A DNA stretch of 64,000 bases from contig DATKNV010000033.1 of the NCBI GenBank assembly GCA_035541215.1, positions 1-64,000 on the forward strand, in the 5' to 3' direction. Shown in pieces: positions 50,008 through 59,274 of this stretch. The translations under genes were made by a program, and so were the position numbers. The notes beneath the pieces were generated by a model. It saw only the letters and a list, made by a program, of their open reading frames with translations. It was not told the DNA's origin and did not search any database. Each line of letters starts with the position of its first letter. Position 1 is the first letter of the stretch. Origin of the DNA: DASZHJ01 sp035541215 (GTDB lineage Bacteria; Pseudomonadota; Alphaproteobacteria; ATCC43930; CGMCC-115725).

Positions 50008-51072
50008 ATGATGACGCAGCACCGGAAAGAGCGCGAAGGCAGAGGCTTCTGGCGCTGGGGCGCCTTGGCGGCGACATTGCTGCTGCTGGCGTTCCAGCCC
50101 GCGGCACGGGCCGACGACATGCTCAAGGTCAGGATCGCCGTCGGCGGAGGGGCCTGCCTCTGCTACCTCCCGACCATGCTCGCGGAGCAGCTCGGCAACT
50201 ATAAGAAGGCGGGGCTCAACGTCGAGCTCGCGGATTTCAAGGGCGGCTCGCAGGCCGAGGCGGCCGTGCTCGGCGGCAGCTCCGACGTGGTCTCCGGCTT
50301 CTTCGACCACACGGTGGTGCTGCAGCCCAAGGGCAAGTTCCTGCAGTCGATCGTGGTCTTCGACCGTTTCCCCGGTCTCGTCCTGATGGTGTCGCCCGGC
50401 AACGTCGACAAGATCAAGACCCCCGCGGACCTCGTGGGCAAGAAGGTGGGCGTGAGCGCGCCGGGCTCATCGACGGATTTCTTCGTGAAATACCTGCTGC
50501 GCAAGATCGGCCAGGACCCCAGCAAGACCGCCGTCGTTGGCATTGGCACCGGCGCTACCTCGGTTGCCGCAATGGAGCAGAACCAGGTCGATGCCGGCGT
50601 GCTCGTCGAGCCCGCGGTGACGCAGCTCCTCGCGCGGCATCCCGAGGTGCGCATCCTCAGCGACACTCGCAGCGAGAAGGACACGCTCGCGGTGCTCGGC
50701 GGTGCCTATCCCGCGGGCGCGCTCTACACGACCGCGGAATGGATCGAGAAGCATCCCAAGGAGTCGCAGGCGCTCGCCGACGCGATCGTCATGACGCTGC
50801 AGTGGATCAAGACCCACACGCCCGAGGAGATCATGGCGAAGATGCCGGACAATCTCATCGGGCCGGACAAGGCCCTCTATCTCGCGGCGCTCAAGGCGAC
50901 GATCCCGCAGTACTCGACCGACGGGATGATGGACCCCAAGGGCGCGGAGGCCGTGCTCAACGTCTTCGCCTCTTCCGATCCCGAGATCGCGAAGGCCAAG
51001 GTCGACGTGAGCAAGACCTATACGAACAAGTTCGCGGAGGCCGCCGGCAAGAAGCTCGGCCTCACGAACTGA
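50008..51072 (+). CDS. NitT/TauT-type ABC transporter substrate-binding protein
   Basis: The 354-residue periplasmic protein has a basic N-terminus, a hydrophobic leader and a probable cut after ARA near residue 37. The SsuA/ThiY-like fold follows: FDRFPGLVLMVSPGNVDKIK, PADLVGKKVGVSAPGSSTDFF and EQNQVDAGVLVEPAV. This class carries nitrate, sulfonates, taurine or thiamine precursors; the ligand cannot be fixed. Tandem ATGs at 50008 and 50011 follow GGGAGGAG, and the second has better spacing. It begins a three-gene operon with ATPase and permease. Confidence 0.87.
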   Translation: MMTQHRKEREGRGFWRWGALAATLLLLAFQPAARADDMLKVRIAVGGGACLCYLPTMLAEQLGNYKKAGLNVELADFKGGSQAEAAVLGGSSDVVSGFFDHTVVLQPKGKFLQSIVVFDRFPGLVLMVSPGNVDKIKTPADLVGKKVGVSAPGSSTDFFVKYLLRKIGQDPSKTAVVGIGTGATSVAAMEQNQVDAGVLVEPAVTQLLARHPEVRILSDTRSEKDTLAVLGGAYPAGALYTTAEWIEKHPKESQALADAIVMTLQWIKTHTPEEIMAKMPDNLIGPDKALYLAALKATIPQYSTDGMMDPKGAEAVLNVFASSDPEIAKAKVDVSKTYTNKFAEAAGKKLGLTN

Positions 51073-51097
51073 CGGCGGGGCGGCGGCGGGACCGGCG

Positions 51098-51901
51098 ATG
51101 ACCGCAGCGCCCGCCGTCGCCTTCAAGGGCGTCAGCATCCGCTTCCGCGCGCCCAAGGGCGGCGTGCATACGGTGCTGAGAGACATCTCGCTGGAGATCG
51201 CGGACGGCACTTTTCTCGCGATCGTCGGCCCCTCCGGCTGTGGGAAGTCGACGCTCCTTAACGTCGCCGCCGGGCTGCTCGAGCCGCCCGATGGGAGGAC
51301 GCTGATCTTCGGCGAGCCGCTTCGGGGCATCAACCGTCACGCGGCCTATCTCTTCCAGCAGGACGCGCTGCTGCCGTGGCGGACGGTGCTCGACAACGTC
51401 ATGCTCGGCCTCGTCTTCCGCAACGTCGCGCGCGCGGAGGCGGAGCCGCTGGCGCTGCGCTTCATCGAGCGCGTGGGCCTCCGCGGCTTCGAGGACCGCT
51501 TTCCGCACCAGCTCTCGGGCGGCATGCGCAAGCGCGTGGCGCTCGCGCAGAGCTGGATCGTGGGCCCGCGCATCCTGCTGATGGACGAGCCCTTCGGCGC
51601 GCTCGACGTGCAGACGCGGCAAATCATGGAGAACGAGCTCCTCGATCTCTGGCAGGAGAGCCGGCAGACCGTGCTCTTCATCACGCACGACCTCGAGGAG
51701 GCGATCGCGCTCGCGGACCGTGTCGTCGTGATCTCCGCCGGCCCCGCCGCGCGCATCAAGGGCGATTACGAGGTGACGCTCGCGCGCCCGCGCGACGTCG
51801 CGGAGATCCGCCTCAATCCCGACTTCATGCAGCTCTACAAGCGCATCTGGTCCGACCTCCGCGACGAGGTCCGCCACTCCTACGAGGCCGGCAACCGATG
51901 A
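51098..51901 (+). CDS. NitT/TauT-type ABC transporter ATPase
   Basis: This 267-residue ATPase has Walker A GPSGCGKSTLL, Q-loop FQQDALLPW (the DxLLPW variant is typical of the SsuB/TauB/NrtD class), signature LSGGMRKRVALAQ, Walker B ILLMDEPFGALD and a switch His in ITHDLEEAI. All are intact. Its stop overlaps the permease ATG by 4 bp. It lies 25 bp after the binding-protein gene. Confidence 0.92.
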   Translation: MTAAPAVAFKGVSIRFRAPKGGVHTVLRDISLEIADGTFLAIVGPSGCGKSTLLNVAAGLLEPPDGRTLIFGEPLRGINRHAAYLFQQDALLPWRTVLDNVMLGLVFRNVARAEAEPLALRFIERVGLRGFEDRFPHQLSGGMRKRVALAQSWIVGPRILLMDEPFGALDVQTRQIMENELLDLWQESRQTVLFITHDLEEAIALADRVVVISAGPAARIKGDYEVTLARPRDVAEIRLNPDFMQLYKRIWSDLRDEVRHSYEAGNR

Positions 51902-52716
51902 GCACCGGGCCTCCCGAAGGCTCGGAAGAGCGCGTCGCCAGCACCGGCGGCAAGCCGCTCGACCGCGGCTTGGTGCTGACGCTGCAGATCGGGGTCTTCC
52001 TGCTCCTCATGGCGACGTGGGAAGCGCTCTCGGCGGCGACGATCCTCGATCCCTTCTATTTCAGCCGCCCCTCTGAAATCTTCGCGAAGATGGCGCAGTG
52101 GATCTATACCGGCTTCATCCTGCGGCATCTCGCGGTGACGCTGCTGGAGGCGCTACTCGCCTTCATCATCGGGACCTTGCTCGGCGTCGGCGCGGGATTG
52201 GCCCTCGCGCGCGTCGAGATTCTCGCGCGCGTCTTCGATCCCTACATCCGCATCTTCAACGCGCTGCCGCGCGTCATCCTCGGGCCGATCTTCATTCTCT
52301 GGTTCGGGCTCGGCATCGCCTCCAAGGTTGCGCTCGCGGTGACGCTCGTCTTCTTCATCGTGTTCTTCAACACCTTCCAGGGCATCCGCGAGGTCGATCC
52401 GGTGGTGCGCAACAACGCGCGCATGCTGCAGGCGAGCGAGCATCAGCTCCTGCGCTACGTCTACCTTCCCTCTGCGATGGCGTGGATCTTCTCGAGCCTC
52501 CACACCAGCATCGGCTTTGCGCTGGTGGGCGCGGTGGTCGGCGAATATCTCGGCGCCGCCGAGGGCGTGGGCTACATCGTGGCGCAGGCCCAGGGCGTCT
52601 TCGACACCACCGGCGTCTTCGCGGGGCTGATCCTCACCTCCGCCCTCGTCCTCGTGATCGACATGGGCATCAACCGCCTCGAGCGCTACCTCCTGCGCTG
52701 GCGCCCGGGGGCCTAA
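51898..52716 (+). CDS. NitT/TauT-type ABC transporter permease
   Basis: The 272-residue permease has about six membrane helices (for example LTLQIGVFLLLMATWEAL and LLEALLAFIIGTLLGVGAGL). The coupling loop is NARMLQASEHQLLRYVYLPS and the binding-protein-dependent permease core includes NALPRVILGPIFILWFGLG. The start at ATG 51898 overlaps the ATPase stop. It converges on the dipeptide transporter operon: its stop overlaps the final codon region of dppF by 4 bases, so no terminator fits between them. Confidence 0.91.
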   Translation: MSTGPPEGSEERVASTGGKPLDRGLVLTLQIGVFLLLMATWEALSAATILDPFYFSRPSEIFAKMAQWIYTGFILRHLAVTLLEALLAFIIGTLLGVGAGLALARVEILARVFDPYIRIFNALPRVILGPIFILWFGLGIASKVALAVTLVFFIVFFNTFQGIREVDPVVRNNARMLQASEHQLLRYVYLPSAMAWIFSSLHTSIGFALVGAVVGEYLGAAEGVGYIVAQAQGVFDTTGVFAGLILTSALVLVIDMGINRLERYLLRWRPGA

Positions 52717-53675
52717 GCGAACTCCTCCGCGAAGTGGCAGGCGACGTCGCGGCCGGCCACGGGGCGAAGCGCGGGGCGCTCGCTGCTGCAGCGCGCTTTC
52801 GCGAAGGGACAGCGGGTGTGGAAGGCGCAGCCCGCGGGCGGACTGAGAGGCGAGGGCAGCTCGCCCTTGAGCACCATCCGCTCGCGCTTCTTCTCGACGC
52901 TTGGCGTGCTCGCGAGGAGCGCCCTCGTATAGGGATGGAGCGGGCGCTCGAAGATTCTGTTCTTGTCGCCTTGCTCGATCGGGCGGCCCAGATACATCAC
53001 CATGACCTCGTCGGAGACGAGGCGCACCACGCTCAGATCGTGCGAGATGAAGAGGTAGGAGAGCCCGAGCTCGACCTGGAGATCGCGCAGAAGGTTCAGC
53101 ACCTGCGCCTGGATCGAGACGTCGAGCGCGGAGACCGGCTCGTCCGCCACCACGAGCTTCGGGCGCAGCATGAGCGCGCGCGCGATCGCGATGCGCTGGC
53201 GCTGGCCGCCCGAGAACATGTGGGGATAGCGGTGGTAGTGCTCGGGCCTGAGCCCGACCTTCGCCATCATCTCCCGCACCTGATCGCGCCGCTCGGCGGC
53301 CGTGAGCCCGGTGTTGATGACGAGCGGCTCCTCTAGGATCGAGCCGACCTTCTTGCGTGGATTGAGCGAGCCGTAGGGGTTTTGGAACACGATCTGCACG
53401 GCGCGCCGCAGCGGCTGACGGTCCTCGGGCTTGGGGCTCACGGCGTCGCGGCCGATGAGGCGCAGGCTACCGGAGGTCGGCGGCTCGATCAGCGTCACCA
53501 TGCGCGCGAGCGTCGACTTGCCGCAGCCGGATTCGCCGACGACCGCAAGCGTGCGGCCCGGCTCGATGCTGAAGGAGACGCCGTCGACCGCCTTCAGGAT
53601 CGCGGGCTCCGCGAAGAGGCCGCGGGAGATGCGATAGTGCCGTGCGAGATCGACTGCCTCGGCAATCGCGCTCAT
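52713..53675 (-). CDS. dppF: Dipeptide/oligopeptide ABC transporter ATPase (DppF/OppF type)
   Basis: The 320-residue ATPase has Walker A GESGCGKSTLARM, signature FSGGQRQRIAIARAL and Walker B LVVADEPVSALDV. It also has the oligopeptide-type C-terminal extension with cysteines for an iron-sulfur cluster (GCAFHTRCPFAKARCSSERP). It starts at ATG 53675 overlapping the stop of the partner ATPase. It is the last gene of dppABCDF. DppD and DppF form the heterodimer that drives uptake. Confidence 0.92.
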   Translation of the reverse strand: MSAIAEAVDLARHYRISRGLFAEPAILKAVDGVSFSIEPGRTLAVVGESGCGKSTLARMVTLIEPPTSGSLRLIGRDAVSPKPEDRQPLRRAVQIVFQNPYGSLNPRKKVGSILEEPLVINTGLTAAERRDQVREMMAKVGLRPEHYHRYPHMFSGGQRQRIAIARALMLRPKLVVADEPVSALDVSIQAQVLNLLRDLQVELGLSYLFISHDLSVVRLVSDEVMVMYLGRPIEQGDKNRIFERPLHPYTRALLASTPSVEKKRERMVLKGELPSPLSPPAGCAFHTRCPFAKARCSSERPALRPVAGRDVACHFAEEFA

Positions 53676-54658
53676 TCCGCGGCCCCCGCGCGCTGGGTCT
53701 CGTCGAGCGGATAGTGGCAGCGGACATCGGCGCCGGCGAGGTGCCTGAGCGCGGGCTCCTCCGCGCGGCAGCGCGCGTCGGTATAGCGGCAGCGCGGATT
53801 GAAGAGGCAGCCCGCGGGGCGATCGTGCAGGCCCGGGACGACGCCGGGGATGGTGGCGAGGCGATTGTGGCCGATGCTCCGCTCCGGGAGCGCCGAAAGG
53901 AGCGCCGCGGTGTAGGGATGGCGCGGCGCCGCGAAGAGCCGTTCGGCCGGCTGCTCCTCCACGACCTGGCCCGCATACATCACCATGACGCGCTGCGCGG
54001 TCTCCGCGACCACGCCCATGTTGTGCGTGATGAGGATGAGCGCCATGCCGCGCTCGCGCTGCAGCGAGATCAGGAGATCGAGGATCTGCGCCTGGATGGT
54101 GACGTCGAGCGCGGTGGTGGGCTCGTCGGCGATGAGGAGGCGCGGATTGCAGGCGATCGCCATCGCGATCATCACGCGCTGGTTCATGCCGCCGGAGAGC
54201 TGATGCGGATAAGCGTCGAGCCGGGTCTCGGGCGCGGGGATGCCCACCTGGTCGAGGAGCTCGATCGCGCGCTTGCGTCGCGCCGTGCGGCCGAGGCCTT
54301 GGTGGAGGCGTAGGGTCTCGCCGAGCTGAAAGCCCACGGTGAAGCAGGGGTTGAGGCTGCTGGTGGGCTCCTGGAACACCATCGCGACGTCGCGTCCGGC
54401 GATCTCGCGCCGCTCGCGCGCGGGCATCCGCAGGAGGTCGCGCCCAGCGAAGCTCATGCGCTCCGCGCGGACCTCGCCGGGATATGCGACGAGGCCCATC
54501 ATCGCGAGCATGGTGACGCTCTTGCCGGAGCCGGATTCGCCGACGATGCCGAGCACTTCGCCCTCCGCGACCGAGAGCGAGACGCGGTCGACAGCCTTGA
54601 GCCGTCCCGCGGTGGTTGGGAAATCGACGGAGAGATTCTCGATCTCGAGGAGGGCCAT
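53672..54658 (-). CDS. dppD: Dipeptide/oligopeptide ABC transporter ATPase (DppD/OppD type)
   Basis: The 328-residue ATPase has Walker A GESGSGKSVTML, signature LSGGMNQRVMIAMAIA, Walker B LLIADEPTTALDV and the C-terminal cluster-type cysteines (GCLFNPRCRYTDARC). The ATG at 54658 touches the last base of the dppC stop. Upstream in-frame sequence belongs to dppC. The pairing with the second ATPase downstream is the standard heterodimer. Confidence 0.92.
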   Translation of the reverse strand: MALLEIENLSVDFPTTAGRLKAVDRVSLSVAEGEVLGIVGESGSGKSVTMLAMMGLVAYPGEVRAERMSFAGRDLLRMPARERREIAGRDVAMVFQEPTSSLNPCFTVGFQLGETLRLHQGLGRTARRKRAIELLDQVGIPAPETRLDAYPHQLSGGMNQRVMIAMAIACNPRLLIADEPTTALDVTIQAQILDLLISLQRERGMALILITHNMGVVAETAQRVMVMYAGQVVEEQPAERLFAAPRHPYTAALLSALPERSIGHNRLATIPGVVPGLHDRPAGCLFNPRCRYTDARCRAEEPALRHLAGADVRCHYPLDETQRAGAAE

Positions 54659-55560
54659 CAGCGCTTCAGCTTGGGGTCGAGGGCATCGCGCAGCCCGTCG
54701 CCCAGGAGGTTGAACGCCATCACCGTCATGAGGATCGCGATGCCCGGGAAGGTCACCGCCCACCACGCGCGCAGCATGAGGTCGCGGGAATCCGCGAGCA
54801 TCGTGCCCCATTCCGAGAGCGGCGGCTGCACGCCGAGGCCCAGAAAGCCCAGCGCCGCCGCATCGAGGATCGCGGTCGAGAATCCGAGCGAGGCCTGCAC
54901 GATGAGCGGGGCGAGGCAATTCGGGAGCACCGTCGAGAGCATGAGGCGGAGCGTCCCCGCGCCCGCCACCTGCGAGGCGATCACGTATTCCTTGGCGCGC
55001 TCGGTGATGACGACGGCGCGGGTGATGCGTACGTAATGCGGCAGCGTCACCACCGCGACCGCGAAGACCGCGTTGACGAGGCCCGGCCCCAGGATTGCCA
55101 CCACGACGAGCGCGAGCAGCAGGCTCGGCAGCGTCAGCAGCGTGTCCATGAGCCGCATGATCGCGATCTCCGTGAAGCCCCGGAAGAAGCCCGCGACGAG
55201 GCCGAGGAGGGTGCCGGCGGTCAGCGAGAGCGCCACCACCACGACGCCGATGAAGAGCGAGAAGCGCGTGCCGTGAATGAGCCGGGAGAGCACGTCGCGG
55301 CCGATCGCGTCGGTGCCGAGGGGATAGAGGAAGGAGCCGCCCTCCTCCCAGAAGGGCGGCCGCAGGAAGGCGTCGTCGTGGGTGACGATCGGCGAGTGCG
55401 GGGAGATCGCGTCCGCGAGCGCCGCCAGCGCGATCAGCGCGAGGATCACGCCGAGACCCGCGAGCGCGCCCTTGTTCTGAGCGAAGTAGCGCCAGAACTC
55501 GACGAGCGGATGCGGCGGTGCGGTCTCGGGTTGCGCCAGGGATTGCGTCTCGGCGGTCAT
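54658..55560 (-). CDS. dppC: Dipeptide/oligopeptide ABC transporter permease (DppC type)
   Basis: The 300-residue permease has a cytoplasmic N-terminus, the first helix KGALAGLGVILALIALAALA, a periplasmic segment with FLYPLGTDAIGRDVLSRLIHG (the DppC hallmark GTDxxGRD) and a coupling loop AKEYVIASQVAGAGTLRLML. About six helices are seen. It lies 4 bp after dppB in a compact operon. Confidence 0.93.
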   Translation of the reverse strand: MTAETQSLAQPETAPPHPLVEFWRYFAQNKGALAGLGVILALIALAALADAISPHSPIVTHDDAFLRPPFWEEGGSFLYPLGTDAIGRDVLSRLIHGTRFSLFIGVVVVALSLTAGTLLGLVAGFFRGFTEIAIMRLMDTLLTLPSLLLALVVVAILGPGLVNAVFAVAVVTLPHYVRITRAVVITERAKEYVIASQVAGAGTLRLMLSTVLPNCLAPLIVQASLGFSTAILDAAALGFLGLGVQPPLSEWGTMLADSRDLMLRAWWAVTFPGIAILMTVMAFNLLGDGLRDALDPKLKR

Positions 55561-55564
55561 GGGC

Positions 55565-56575
55565 TCAGCTCGTGCGCCGGATGCGCGGATTGATGACGCC
55601 GTAAAGGATGTCGACCAGCAGGTTGACCGCCATCACGACGCTGCCGAGCATGAGCACGCCGCCCTGCAGCACGGGATAATCCCGGCGATTGATCGCCTCG
55701 ACCAGCCATTTGCCGACGCCGGGCCAGGCGAAGACGGTCTCCGTGAGGATCGCGCCCGCGAAGAGCGCGCCCACTTGCAGCCCGATCACGGTGACGACGG
55801 GGATGAGCGCGTTGCGGAGCGCGTGCACCGAGACGACCCAGATCGGCGCCAGCCCCTTCGCGCGCGCGGTGCGGATGTAGTCCTCGCCCAGCACCTCCAG
55901 CATCGCCGAGCGCGTCATGCGCGCGATGATCGCGAGCGGCACGGTTCCCAGCACGATCGTCGGCAGGATCAGATGCGCGACCGCAGAGGCGAAGGCGCCC
56001 TCGTCCTCCGAGAACCAGGAATCGATCAGCAGGAAGCCGGTACTGGGCTCGATGAAATAGGCGGCATCGATGCGGCCCGAGACCGGCGTCAGCTCCAGCA
56101 CGTTCGAGAACAGGAGGATCAGCAGCAACCCCCACCAGAAGATCGGCATCGAATAGCCCGTGAGCGAGGTCGCCATGATGCCGTGGTCGAAGATCGTATT
56201 GCGCCTGACCGCCGCGATGATGCCCGCGGGGAGACCCAGCAGGACCGCGAAGAGCACGGCGCAGATCGAGAGCTCGACGGTCGCGGGGAAAAGCGCTGCG
56301 AATTCCTCGGTCACGCGCTGATGCGTGATGACGGAGATGCCGAGATCGCCGTTGACGACGTGCCAGACATAGACGCCGTACTGCACGATGAGCGGCTTGT
56401 CGAAGCCGTACTCCGCGCGAAGCTGGGCGTGGCGCACGGGGTCGATCCCGCGCTCCCCCGCAAGCGTCTCGATGGGATCGCCGGGGATCAGATGCACGAG
56501 CAGGAAGGCGAGCAAGGTCACCCCGATGAAGGTCGGGATGACCAGGCTCACGCGGGTCAGAACGAACCGGAACAT
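55565..56575 (-). CDS. dppB: Dipeptide/oligopeptide ABC transporter permease (DppB type)
   Basis: The 336-residue permease starts MFRFVLTRVSLVIPTFIGVT with the first helix, and has FLLVHLIPGDPIETLAGERG, the DppB pattern. The coupling loop is GEDYIRTARAKGLAPIWVV, and the end is GDYP-like: WLVEAINRRDYPVLQGGVL. It is separated from the binding-protein gene by 51 bp that hold a strong hairpin, so it is probably expressed at a lower level than dppA. Confidence 0.93.
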   Translation of the reverse strand: MFRFVLTRVSLVIPTFIGVTLLAFLLVHLIPGDPIETLAGERGIDPVRHAQLRAEYGFDKPLIVQYGVYVWHVVNGDLGISVITHQRVTEEFAALFPATVELSICAVLFAVLLGLPAGIIAAVRRNTIFDHGIMATSLTGYSMPIFWWGLLLILLFSNVLELTPVSGRIDAAYFIEPSTGFLLIDSWFSEDEGAFASAVAHLILPTIVLGTVPLAIIARMTRSAMLEVLGEDYIRTARAKGLAPIWVVSVHALRNALIPVVTVIGLQVGALFAGAILTETVFAWPGVGKWLVEAINRRDYPVLQGGVLMLGSVVMAVNLLVDILYGVINPRIRRTS

Positions 56576-56589
56576 TGCGCGGGAAAACC

Positions 56590-56619
56590 GGCGCCCGGTC
56601 CGGGATCGGACCGGGCGCC
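56590..56619 (-). terminator. 12-bp GC-rich hairpin between dppA and dppB
   Basis: GGCGCCCGGTCC (56590-56601) and GGACCGGGCGCC (56608-56619) form a perfect stem with a 6-base loop. On the minus strand the stem is followed by GGTTTTCC. It may act as a leaky terminator or as a 3' stabiliser that keeps dppA mRNA more abundant than the permease part, as is common in binding-protein-first operons. Confidence 0.65.
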
Positions 56620-56626
56620 GCCGATG

Positions 56627-58225
56627 CTATTTGAGGTCGACGCCGTAGAAGACGTGGGCGCCGAAGGGGCTGAGCTTGAAGTCCACGACGTTGTTACGCA
56701 CCGCCGCGAACTGGATCGAGTGCGCGACGGTGACCCAAGGCGCCTCCTCCTTGAAGATCACCTGCGCCTGCTTGTAGAGCTCGGTGCGCTTCTTGATGTC
56801 GGTGATGTGCTCGGCCTCGATGATGAGATCATCGAAGGGCTTGTAGCACCACTTCGCGACGTTGCTGCCGTTGGCCTTGGCGGAATCGCAGCCGAGCAGC
56901 ACGTGCAGGAAGTTGTCGGGATCGCCGTTGTCGCCGGTCCAGCCGAGCTGGACCATCTGGTGCTCGCCGTTCTGGGCGCGCTTGCGGTACTCGCCCCACT
57001 CGTAGCTCTTGATCTCCGCCTTGATGCCGACCTTGGCGAGATCGGCCTGCATCAGCTCGGCGATGCGGCGGGCGTTGGGGTTATAGGGACGCTGCACCGG
57101 CATCGCCCAGAGATCGGTCTCGAAGCCGTTGGGATATCCGGCCTCCGCGAGGAGCTTCTTCGCCTTCTGGGGATCGTAGGGGTAGTCCTTGACGGCGTCG
57201 TTGTAGCTCCAGAGCACCGGCGGGATCGGGTTCTTCGCGACGACGCCCGCGCCCAGATAGACCGCGTCGATGATCGCCTTCCGGTTGATCGCCATGTTGA
57301 CGGCCTGGCGCACTCGCTTGTCGTCGAACGGCTTTTTCTGCGTTTGGAAGGCGAGGTAACCGATGTTCATGCCGGCCTGCTCGAGCAGCTTCAGGTTCTT
57401 GTCGGCCTTGATGGCGTCGCGGTCGGCCGGGTTCGGGTAGGGCATCACTTGGCACTCGTTCGCCTTGAGCTTCTGCAGCCGCACCGAGCTGTCGGGCGTG
57501 ATCGCGAAGACGAGGTCGTCGATCTTCGCCTTGCCGCGGAAGTAAGTCGGGTTCGCCTTGTAGCGGACGATCGCGTCCTTCTGATACTGGATCAGCATGA
57601 AGGGGCCGGTGCCGACGGGCTCCTGGTCGACCTTCTCGGGCGTTCCCGCCTTCATCATGAGGTCGGCGTATTCCTTGGAAATGATGGAGGAGAAATCCAT
57701 GGCGAGGTCGGCGATGAAGGGCGCCTCGGCCTGGTTGAGCTCGAACTTGACGGTGTAGTCGTCGACTTTGGTGATGGACTTCAGCAGTTTGTCGAAGCCC
57801 ATATCGTTGAAGTAGCTGTGGTTGTCGCTGGTGACCTTGAAGAAGGGATTGTCCTGCTTCCACTGCCGCTCGAAGCTGAAGATCACGTCATCGGCGTTGA
57901 AGTCTCGGGTCGGCTTGAAGGTCTTCGTGGTCTGCCACTTCACGCCCTTGCGCAGATGGAAGGTGAAGGTCTTGCCATCGGAGGAGACGTCGTAGCTGGT
58001 GGCGAGGCCCGGCTCGACTTCGGTCGTCCCGCGCTTGAAATCCATGAGACGGTCGTAGATCTGGCGACCCGACGCGTCGAAGGTCGTTCCGGTCGTGTTG
58101 ATCGCGGGGTAGAAGTTCTCCGGGCTGCCCTCGGAGCAATAGACGAGGGTCTTGGCCGATGCCGCATGCGCGCCCGCGAGCGCAAGGGTCAAGACGGCAG
58201 TCGCCGCCAGCAATCTCGATTTCAT
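56627..58225 (-). CDS. dppA: Dipeptide/oligopeptide ABC transporter substrate-binding protein
   Basis: The 532-residue periplasmic protein has a signal peptide (MKSRLLAATAVLTLALAGAH, cut after ASA). It has the SBP_bac_5 domain with LVYCSEGSPENFYPAINTTG, GRQIYDRLMDFKRG and VKFELNQAEAPF. The closest pattern is DppA (dipeptide binding), for example the NGDPDNFLHVLLGC segment near the C-terminus. It is the first gene of the operon; the promoter lies upstream of 58225. Start at ATG 58225 gives the leader at once. Confidence 0.92.
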   Translation of the reverse strand: MKSRLLAATAVLTLALAGAHAASAKTLVYCSEGSPENFYPAINTTGTTFDASGRQIYDRLMDFKRGTTEVEPGLATSYDVSSDGKTFTFHLRKGVKWQTTKTFKPTRDFNADDVIFSFERQWKQDNPFFKVTSDNHSYFNDMGFDKLLKSITKVDDYTVKFELNQAEAPFIADLAMDFSSIISKEYADLMMKAGTPEKVDQEPVGTGPFMLIQYQKDAIVRYKANPTYFRGKAKIDDLVFAITPDSSVRLQKLKANECQVMPYPNPADRDAIKADKNLKLLEQAGMNIGYLAFQTQKKPFDDKRVRQAVNMAINRKAIIDAVYLGAGVVAKNPIPPVLWSYNDAVKDYPYDPQKAKKLLAEAGYPNGFETDLWAMPVQRPYNPNARRIAELMQADLAKVGIKAEIKSYEWGEYRKRAQNGEHQMVQLGWTGDNGDPDNFLHVLLGCDSAKANGSNVAKWCYKPFDDLIIEAEHITDIKKRTELYKQAQVIFKEEAPWVTVAHSIQFAAVRNNVVDFKLSPFGAHVFYGVDLK

Positions 58226-58322
58226 GTCGTTGGACTCCCCGATTGATTCGATTGCCCGCGCTCGCCTCATTGGCCCCGCCGCGCGGCATTGAGGTTGAGG
58301 CTACTGTCGTCCCGCAGGCCCG

Positions 58323-59264
58323 TCAATCGAGCCGCCGCCGCGCGCCGAGCCTGCGATAGACGGGCGCAAGGACAGCAGGCAGCAGGTAGATCGGGAGTTG
58401 CGCGCAGACGAAATAGAGCAGCAAATCCGGCGAGACCGCCGCGCCGAGATTGGCCCAGACCATGGCCATGTTCTTGTTGCCGCCTATTAGGCCAACGGTG
58501 AGCGCAGCGGGGCGCTCGAGCCAGCCGAAGAGAACGGCGCTCACGGCCTGGAGGCCGGCGCTCGCTCCGATCGCGGCCGCGGAATAGGCCAAGACCGCGA
58601 GCGGCTCCTCGATGATCCGCCTCCACATCCCGTCCATGATCGCAATCGCGAAGAGCACCAGCAGCAGGACGTTGAACCCGTTGATCTCGCGCGCGCGGCG
58701 GTCGAGGCGCGCGACGCCGATGACCCGGCGCAGGACGAGGGCAAGGACGCCGGCGCCGAGCACGAAGAGCGCGAGGCGCTCCATCAGCGGGAGCATGGCG
58801 ATCCCGAGATCGAGTCCGATCAGGCCCAGCACCAGCGGCGGGAGGGTCAAGGGCATCAAGAATGTCCCGAACACCATCACCAGAAGCGAGAGCGAGGCAT
58901 CGAGCCCCATCAGCATCGCGATCGCCGGGAGCGAGGTCATCGGCGGCGAGGCGCACCAGACCACCAGCGCCTGGCTCAAGCCCGCGGGAAGGCCGAGGAG
59001 CCGCGCCACCGCCGCGATCAGAACCGGCGAGACCACGAGCGCCCACAGCACCACGAGCGCGATCCGCAGCGGTCGGCGTGCATGAAATGCCACGCGCGGC
59101 CATTCGATCCTCAGCATGATCGAGGTCGTGATCGCGAAGACGAAGATCGGCAGGAGCGGCGCCATTGCATGCGCGAGCGGCGGGAGCGCGAGGCCCACGG
59201 CGAGGCCCGCCGCCAGCAACACCGGGCCGTGCCGGTCGAGGTAAGCGAGGGCGCGGAGGATCAT
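58323..59264 (-). CDS. Bile acid:sodium symporter-like (BASS superfamily) membrane protein
   Basis: The 313-residue protein has about nine or ten hydrophobic helices. Its order resembles BASS carriers: a first helix LLAAGLAVGLALPPL, then IFVFAITTSIMLRIEW, and the polar, probably substrate-facing stretches WCASPPMTSLPAIAML and GLIGGNKNMAMVWANLG. The GGNKN segment corresponds to the second crossing region. The transported substrate is unknown; organic acids are typical. It starts at ATG 59264 and lies 10 bp after the FAH-family gene, so the two are likely co-transcribed. Confidence 0.72.
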   Translation of the reverse strand: MILRALAYLDRHGPVLLAAGLAVGLALPPLAHAMAPLLPIFVFAITTSIMLRIEWPRVAFHARRPLRIALVVLWALVVSPVLIAAVARLLGLPAGLSQALVVWCASPPMTSLPAIAMLMGLDASLSLLVMVFGTFLMPLTLPPLVLGLIGLDLGIAMLPLMERLALFVLGAGVLALVLRRVIGVARLDRRAREINGFNVLLLVLFAIAIMDGMWRRIIEEPLAVLAYSAAAIGASAGLQAVSAVLFGWLERPAALTVGLIGGNKNMAMVWANLGAAVSPDLLLYFVCAQLPIYLLPAVLAPVYRRLGARRRLD

Positions 59265-59274
59265 CGCCGGCGAG

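Noticed and set aside
55559..58246. An 895-residue plus-strand frame opposite the dpp operon.
   Set aside because: It is a shadow of dppA and dppB, with no domain pattern.
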